From positions 1-64,000 of the forward strand of contig JACPUR010000037.1 of assembly GCA_016192135.1 (NCBI GenBank): 64,000 nucleotides of DNA, written 5' to 3'. Source of the stretch: Candidatus Tectomicrobia bacterium (GTDB lineage: Bacteria > UBA8248). The notes beneath the pieces are model-generated. The model was given only the letters and a program-made list of their open reading frames with translations. It ran no database searches and was not told where the DNA came from. How positions within the stretch are numbered: position 1 is the stretch's first letter; each line of letters opens with the position of its first letter. Position numbers and translations under genes: made by a program. Shown here piece after piece: positions 57,649 through 64,000 of this stretch.

Positions 57649-59409
57649 TTGAGCACCAAAGCGAAGCAACCCATTCCCATCAAATCGTCCAGGATCTCGG
57701 GCGCCGAGATCATCTACCGCTCCCTCGAGCGCGAGGGCGTGAAGTACGTCTTCGGCCATCCGGGGGCGGTTCTCCTGACCCTGCTGGATCTCTTTCTCAA
57801 GAAGCACGACGTCCGGCACATCCTCACCCGCCACGAGCAATGCGCCGCCCACATGGCCGAGGGCTACGCCCGGGCGAGCGGCGGGGTGGGCGTCTGCCTC
57901 GTCACCTCGGGGCCCGGCGCGACCAACCTCATCACCGGCATCACCGACGCCTACATGGACTCCATCCCCATCGTCTGCCTGACGGGCCAGGTGTCCACCG
58001 CCATGGTGGGCAACGACGCCTTCCAGGAAGCCGACATCGTGGGGATGACCCGCACCGTCACGAAGCACAGCTACCTCGTGAGGCGCACGGCGGACCTCCC
58101 CCGGGCGCTCCAGGAGGCCTTCTACATCGCCCGCACGGGGCGGCCCGGGCCCGTCCTCGTGGACATCCCCAAGGACGTGCTCCTGGGCGAGGCCGCCTTC
58201 GATCTGCCCGAGGAGCCGGACATCCGGGGCTACAAGCCCACCACGCGCGGGCACCCGCGCCAGATCGAAAAGGTGGCGGCGGCCATCGCCGAGGCGAAGC
58301 AGCCCATCCTCTACGTGGGCGGGGGGGCCATCCACGCCGAAGCCCACGTGGAGATACTGAAGCTCGCCGAGACGGCGGACATCCCCGTGACCTACACCCT
58401 GCTGGGCGCGGGCTCCTTCCCCAGCGCGCACCCGCTCTCGCTCGGCATGCTCGGGATGCACGGCACGGCCTACGCCAACTTCGCCGTGTGCGAATGCGAC
58501 CTGCTCATCGCCGTCGGGGCCCGCTTCGACGACCGGGTGACGGGCAAGCTCTCGGAATTCGCCTCCCGGGCCAAGATCATCCACATCGACATCGACCCCA
58601 CCGCCATCGGCAAGAACAAGCACGCCGACATCCCCGTGGTGGGCGACGCCCGCCTGGTGCTCCACGAGCTCAACAAGCTCCTGAAGGCGCAGGAGCGCCC
58701 CCTCTGGCGCAAGCGCGTCGACAAGCTCAAGGAAGACTACCCCCTCGTCTTCGACGAGCAGCGCTCGCCCATCAAGCCCCAGGACGCCATCCTCACCCTG
58801 AGCCAGGAGGTGGGCGACCGGGCCATCATCACGACCGAGGTGGGCCAGCACCAGATGTGGGCGGCCCAGTTCTATAACTTCACCTTCCCCCGCCAGTTCA
58901 TCTCCTCGGGCGGGCTCGGCACCATGGGCTTCGGCTTCCCGGCCGCCATCGGCGCCGCCCTGGCGCGGCCCGACAAGCTGGCCATCGACATCGCCGGGGA
59001 CGGGAGTTTCCAGATGGTGATGCAGGAGTTGGCGACGGCGATGCAGTACGGCATCCCGGCCAAGGTCTTCCTGCTGAACAACGCCTCGCTCGGCATGGTC
59101 CGGCAGTGGCAGGACCTCTTCATGGATCGCCGCTTCAGCGAGGTGGGCCTGGAGGTCTCGCCCGACTACGTCAAGCTGGCCGAGGCCTTCGGCGCCTCGG
59201 GCCTGCGCATCACCGACCGGGAGGAGCTGCGCCCCGCCATCCGGAAGATGATCGAGACGCCGGGCCCCTTCATCCTCGACGTGGTGGTGGACCCGGACGA
59301 GCTGGTCTTCCCGATGGTGCCCGCCGGTGCGGCGCTCAAGGACATGATCGTCCGCGACGGCCGCAAGCCGAGCCTCAGCGGCAAGCTCAGCGCCCTGCCG
59401 GACAACTAG
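57649..59409 (+). CDS. ilvB: Acetolactate synthase large subunit, copy 1
   Basis: Acetolactate synthase (ThDP- and FAD-dependent) makes the precursors of valine, leucine and isoleucine. Domains: Pyr domain with catalytic Glu (HEQCAAHMAEGYARASGGVG), FAD-binding middle domain, and ThDP-binding end (GDGSFQMVMQELATAMQYGIPAKVFLLNNASLGMVRQWQDL). Length 586 aa. TTG 57649 follows GTGGAGGAAAGGCC with ideal spacing, while ATG 57625 has no ribosome site and would add 8 residues. It is the first gene of ilvB-ilvB-ilvN-ilvN-psd-pssA. Confidence 0.95.
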   Translation: MSTKAKQPIPIKSSRISGAEIIYRSLEREGVKYVFGHPGAVLLTLLDLFLKKHDVRHILTRHEQCAAHMAEGYARASGGVGVCLVTSGPGATNLITGITDAYMDSIPIVCLTGQVSTAMVGNDAFQEADIVGMTRTVTKHSYLVRRTADLPRALQEAFYIARTGRPGPVLVDIPKDVLLGEAAFDLPEEPDIRGYKPTTRGHPRQIEKVAAAIAEAKQPILYVGGGAIHAEAHVEILKLAETADIPVTYTLLGAGSFPSAHPLSLGMLGMHGTAYANFAVCECDLLIAVGARFDDRVTGKLSEFASRAKIIHIDIDPTAIGKNKHADIPVVGDARLVLHELNKLLKAQERPLWRKRVDKLKEDYPLVFDEQRSPIKPQDAILTLSQEVGDRAIITTEVGQHQMWAAQFYNFTFPRQFISSGGLGTMGFGFPAAIGAALARPDKLAIDIAGDGSFQMVMQELATAMQYGIPAKVFLLNNASLGMVRQWQDLFMDRRFSEVGLEVSPDYVKLAEAFGASGLRITDREELRPAIRKMIETPGPFILDVVVDPDELVFPMVPAGAALKDMIVRDGRKPSLSGKLSALPDN

Positions 59410-59420
59410 GAGAAACGGAC

Positions 59421-61111
<1,691 letters not shown>

Positions 61112-61115
<4 letters not shown>

Positions 61116-61615
61116 GGCAGATCTACTCGATCCTCGTGAACAACCACCCGGGCGTCCTCTCCCACGTGGCGGGGCTGTTCACGCGCCGGGGCTACAACAT
61201 CGAGAGCATCGCGGCCGGGCCCACGGAGAACACCAGCGTCACCCGAATCGTCATCGTCGCGTTCGGCGAGCAGCACGAGCTCGAGCAGATCGCCAAGCAG
61301 CTCCGCAAGCTCTACGACGTCCGCGACGTCCAGCAGGTGCCCTACAACCGCTCGGTCACGCGGGAGCTCCTGCTGGCCACGATCAACGCCGGCCCGGAGA
61401 GGCGGGGCGAAGTGTTCCAGCTCGCCACCGCCTTCGGGGCCCACGTCGTCAGCGTCTCGGACGAGAGCGTCACCCTCGAGGCGAGCGGCAACGACCACAA
61501 GATCCGCACCCTGCTCAAGAGTTTCGAGCGCTACGGCATCGCCCAGGTGGCGCGGACGGGCATGATCGCCCTCCCCTACACCGGCATGCCTTCCGATTGG
61601 GAGCCCCCGGCCTGA
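61112..61615 (+). CDS. ilvN: Acetolactate synthase small subunit, copy 1
   Basis: The regulatory subunit carries valine feedback. The 167-aa protein has an N-terminal ACT domain ([47 protein letters not shown]) and the C-terminal domain ([45 protein letters not shown]). The ATG overlaps the ilvB copy 2 stop by 4 nt (ATGA). Confidence 0.95.
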
Positions 61616-62142
61616 TGAGCGAGGAAGAGAAGAACGGCGGCCCGAGCCACACCATCGCCGTCCTCGTGGAGAACAAGTTCGGCGTCCTGGCCAAGGTGGC
61701 CAGCCTGTTCAGCGCCCGCGGCTACAACATCGACAGCCTCTCGGTGGGCACGACGCAGGACCCGACCGTCTCCCGCATCACCCTGGTGACGCGCGGCGAC
61801 GAGCGCGTCCTCGAGCAGATCCGCAAGCAGCTCAGCAAGCTCATCGACACCATCAAGGTGATGGACATGGTGAAGGAGGACACCGTCCAGCGCGAGATGA
61901 TGCTGGTCAAGGTGTCCGCCCCCCGGACCGCGCGGGCCGAGATTCTCCAGATCGTCGAGGTGTTCCGGGCGCGCATCGTGGATCTCTCGGCCGAGACGCT
62001 CATCATCGAGATCACCGGCGACGACGGGAAGATCGGCGCCTTCCTCGAGCTCCTCGCCCCGTTCGGCATCAAGGAGATCGCCCGGACGGGCAAGGCGGCG
62101 CTCAGCCGGGGGCCCAAGACCCTCAAGAGCGCCAAAGGTTGA
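61615..62142 (+). CDS. ilvN: Acetolactate synthase small subunit, copy 2
   Basis: A 175-aa paralogue with ACT domain ([47 protein letters not shown]) and the IlvN C-terminal domain ([49 protein letters not shown]). It is the closer match to ordinary IlvN ([22 protein letters not shown]). The ATG overlaps the previous stop by one nt (TGATG). Which small subunit partners which large subunit cannot be told here. Confidence 0.95.
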   Translation: MSEEEKNGGPSHTIAVLVENKFGVLAKVASLFSARGYNIDSLSVGTTQDPTVSRITLVTRGDERVLEQIRKQLSKLIDTIKVMDMVKEDTVQREMMLVKVSAPRTARAEILQIVEVFRARIVDLSAETLIIEITGDDGKIGAFLELLAPFGIKEIARTGKAALSRGPKTLKSAKG

Positions 62143-62147
62143 CCGCC

Positions 62148-62801
62148 GTGGCCGAACCGAAGCAGGCGCGCAAGCGCCCCCCCATCGCGCGCGAGGGGTG
62201 GGGCTATCTCATCGCGTTCACCCTGCTCGCCCTCATCTCGGCCTACTGGGAAGGGTGGATCTGGTCGGCCGCCTTCGCCGCGGCGGCCCTGCTCATCGCC
62301 GGCTTCTTCCGCGACCCCGAGCGGACCCCTCCCCGGGAGCCGGGGGCCGTCCTCGCCCCGGCGGACGGGCGGGTCGTGGCGGTCGAAAGGCTGGAGGGGG
62401 GCGGGAGCGCCGTCGCCATCTTCCTCTCGCCCCTGGACGTGCACATCAATCGCTCCCCCGTCGCCGGCCGCATCCTCTGCGCGGAGCACCAAAGGGGGCG
62501 CTTCCTGGCCGCGTACAACCCGGAGTGCAAGGACGTCAACGAGCGGAACACGCTCGACATCGGGACCGCTTCGGGGGAGAATTTCCAGGTGGTGCAGATC
62601 GCCGGCGTCCTCGCCCGCCGGATCGTCACCTGGTGCCGGGTCGGCGACGAGCTCGAGGCGGGCGAGCGCTTCGGCCTCATCCAGTTCGGCTCGCGGACGG
62701 ACCTGCACCTCCCCCCGGGCTACGCACCTTGCATCGAGCCAGGGGCGAAGGTCCGCGGAGGAGAGACCATCGTTGCAAGAAAACGTCCGCATCCGGGATA
62801 G
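62148..62801 (+). CDS. psd: Phosphatidylserine decarboxylase, short type
   Basis: PSD makes phosphatidylethanolamine from phosphatidylserine with a self-generated pyruvoyl cofactor. The 217-aa protein has two hydrophobic segments near its start, the FFRDPERTPP motif, VLAPADGRVV, DVHINRSPVAGRI and the cleavage site FGS in IQFGSRTDLHLP (the Ser becomes pyruvoyl). This is the short PSD-A form. GTG 62148 (AAAGG upstream) is preferred to TTG 62139, which overlaps the ilvN stop. Confidence 0.95.
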   Translation: MAEPKQARKRPPIAREGWGYLIAFTLLALISAYWEGWIWSAAFAAAALLIAGFFRDPERTPPREPGAVLAPADGRVVAVERLEGGGSAVAIFLSPLDVHINRSPVAGRILCAEHQRGRFLAAYNPECKDVNERNTLDIGTASGENFQVVQIAGVLARRIVTWCRVGDELEAGERFGLIQFGSRTDLHLPPGYAPCIEPGAKVRGGETIVARKRPHPG

Positions 62802-63594
62802 GTTCCGCGGGCGGTTCCGCCGCAGGAGGCGCCGGGGCCGGGGCTCCTTCAAGCGCGGCGTCTTCCTGCTCCCGAACCTCCTGACGACGGGGAGCCTGTT
62901 CATCGGCTTCTACGCCATCATCGCGTCCATCCAGGGGAACTACTGGCACGCCTCCCTGGCCATCCTCGGCGCCATCATCCTCGACGGGATGGACGGCACT
63001 GTCGCGCGCCTCACGAAGAGCGCGAGCCCCTTCGGGCTTCAGTACGACTCCCTGTGCGACCTCACCGCCTTCGGCGTCGCGCCCGCCATCCTCATCTACA
63101 ACTGGGCGCTGGCCCCCTTCGGCCGCTTCGGCTGGCTGGCCGCCTTCGTCTTCGTCGCCTGCGGCGCCCTCCGCCTGGCGCGCTTCAACGTGCTGGCCCA
63201 GAGCGGCGAGGGCGCGAGCGACTTCCGGGGCCTGCCGATCCCGGCGGCGGCGGGCGTGCTGGCCTCCACGATCTACCTCACGGAGGACTTCCGCCTTCAC
63301 GCGCTCGTCCCTCATGCCCTCGTGGCGGCCGCCGCCTATGCACTCGCCTTCCTCATGGTGAGCACCGTCCGCTACCGGAGCTTCAAGAAGCTCGACGGCC
63401 CGCTGCGGCGGCCCTTCCGCGTCCTGGTCGGGGCCGTGCTGGCCCTCTTCGTCGCCGCGGCGGCGCCCCAGGTGGTGGCCTTCGCGGTCATGACGGGCTA
63501 TGCGGCCTCCGGGCCCCTGCTGGTTCTCCTGCGGATGCGCCGCCCCCGGGAGGGCGCCTCCCAGCCGGAAGAGGCCTCCCCCCCCGGCCCCTGA
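62773..63594 (+). CDS. pssA: Phosphatidylserine synthase PssA
   Basis: PssA joins CDP-diacylglycerol and serine. The CDP-alcohol phosphotransferase motif is intact, DGTVARLTKSASPFGLQYD followed three residues later by D (DG-x2-AR-x8-G-x3-D-x3-D). Several membrane helices follow. The 273-aa protein has a very basic N-terminus (RFRGRFRRRRRRGRGSF). The TTG start at 62773 overlaps psd by 29 nt and has GGAGGAG upstream. Together with psd it makes the PE pathway. Confidence 0.95.
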   Translation: MQENVRIRDRFRGRFRRRRRRGRGSFKRGVFLLPNLLTTGSLFIGFYAIIASIQGNYWHASLAILGAIILDGMDGTVARLTKSASPFGLQYDSLCDLTAFGVAPAILIYNWALAPFGRFGWLAAFVFVACGALRLARFNVLAQSGEGASDFRGLPIPAAAGVLASTIYLTEDFRLHALVPHALVAAAAYALAFLMVSTVRYRSFKKLDGPLRRPFRVLVGAVLALFVAAAAPQVVAFAVMTGYAASGPLLVLLRMRRPREGASQPEEASPPGP

Positions 63595-63639
63595 GCTTTT
63601 TGGCCCCTCGCGCTTCGGGCCCACCCTCGGCTGCGCATC

Positions 63640-63668
63640 TTGACAAGGCTTCCGCCCCTGCCATATTT
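63640..63668 (+). promoter_or_regulatory. Candidate sigma-70 promoter of the UDP-glucose dehydrogenase gene
   Basis: TTGACA (63640-63645), then a 17-nt spacer and ATATTT (an 18-nt spacer gives TATTTG). It lies about 70 nt before the ATG. Confidence 0.5.
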
Positions 63669-63739
63669 GGCAGCGGCTTTATGGAGAGGAAAACACTCCC
63701 TCTCAGGTATTTCCCTGAGCAGGAAAGGATTTTATACAA

Positions 63740-64000
63740 ATGAATATATGCGTCATCGGCTCCGGCTACGTGGGTCTGGTCACCGGAGCCGTATTCGCCG
63801 ACATGGGCAACGATGTCATTTGCGTGGACGTCGACGAGAACCGGATCAGGACCCTCCAGAAGGGCGAATGCCCCATCTACGAACCCCGCCTCCCCGAGAT
63901 GATCTCCCACAACCGCCGCGAGGGCCGGCTCGAATTCACCACCTCGACCGCCTTCGCCGTCCGCCGCAGCGAGATTGTCTTCATCTGCGTGGGCACCCCG
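63740..64000 (+). CDS. ugd: UDP-glucose/GDP-mannose-type 6-dehydrogenase (5' part, cut by window edge)
   Basis: The window ends inside this gene; 87 residues are visible. They show the Rossmann start MNICVIGSGYVGLVTGAVFADMG, DVDENRIRTLQKGECPIYEPRLPEM and VFICVGTP, all typical of UDP-glucose 6-dehydrogenase, which makes UDP-glucuronate for surface polysaccharides. The substrate cannot be fixed from the N-terminus; GDP-mannose dehydrogenase is the alternative. AGGAAAGGA lies 11 nt upstream of ATG. Confidence 0.85.
   Translation, partial: MNICVIGSGYVGLVTGAVFADMGNDVICVDVDENRIRTLQKGECPIYEPRLPEMISHNRREGRLEFTTSTAFAVRRSEIVFICVGTP

Noticed and set aside
59106-59420. Upstream in-frame extension of the second ilvB
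   Set aside because: It runs in another frame of the first ilvB; homology starts at ATG 59421 with its own ribosome site.

Overview
This window comes from a high-GC, Gram-negative, motile bacterium. The flagellar genes include P-ring, L-ring and P-ring chaperone genes (flgI, flgH, flgA), which implies an outer membrane. FlhF/FlhG and a FleQ-like activator suggest polar flagella. The gene order, the split F-ATPase operon and the ilv-psd-pssA block resemble Deltaproteobacteria, NC10 or Tectomicrobia-type lineages. The exact phylum cannot be fixed from this sequence alone. I saw no tRNA, rRNA, CRISPR array, IS element or prophage.

Positions 1-53,000 hold an almost unbroken flagellar island, nearly all on the minus strand. 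Read in the direction of transcription it runs: fleQ-like activator, TPR exported protein, NtrC-like activator (52.9-47.8 kb); flgB-flgC-fliE-fliF-fliG-fliH-fliI-fliJ-motE (47.6-39.9 kb); fliK-flgD-flagellar operon protein-flgE (39.3-33.9 kb); fliL-fliM-fliN-fliN (32.9-30.5 kb); fliO-fliP-fliQ-fliR-flhB and flhA-flhF-flhG-small membrane protein-fliA (30.1-20.6 kb); a small unknown gene with a FliK-like/FlhB-like pair (20.2-17.5 kb); flgF-flgG-flgA-flgH-flgI-flgJ-flgN-flgK-flgL-csrA-fliW (17.3-5.6 kb); and fliC-flaG (2.9-0.04 kb). One plus-strand gene, a TPR-methyltransferase-TPR protein (3.4-5.4 kb), diverges from fliC. No motA/motB, fliD, fliS, flgM or chemotaxis genes were found.

The regulatory DNA fits a layered hierarchy. 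A FleQ-type box lies upstream of the fleQ-like gene. GG-N10-GC (sigma-54) promoters precede flgB, fliL, fliO, flgF and the methyltransferase gene. FliA-type (sigma-28) promoters precede fliC and the small FliK-like/FlhB-like operon. The fliC leader carries a hairpin with GGA in its loop plus a GGA-containing Shine-Dalgarno, the layout expected for CsrA control, and csrA-fliW lies 3 kb away. The filament proteins are unusually large and internally repeated: FlgL 1,227 aa, FlgE 841 aa, FliC 786 aa. Gaps between flagellar operons are studded with palindromic repeats built on GTAGGGGCG/CGCCCCTAC.

Positions 53.4-64 kb are plus-strand housekeeping genes: atpZ-atpI-atpB-atpE (Fo only; no F1 genes here); rex, whose protein has an extra N-terminal copy of its winged-helix domain; tsaB; a DUF465 gene; a compact ilvB-ilvB-ilvN-ilvN-psd-pssA operon behind a long leader with a possible attenuator peptide; and the start of a UDP-glucose dehydrogenase gene cut by the window edge.
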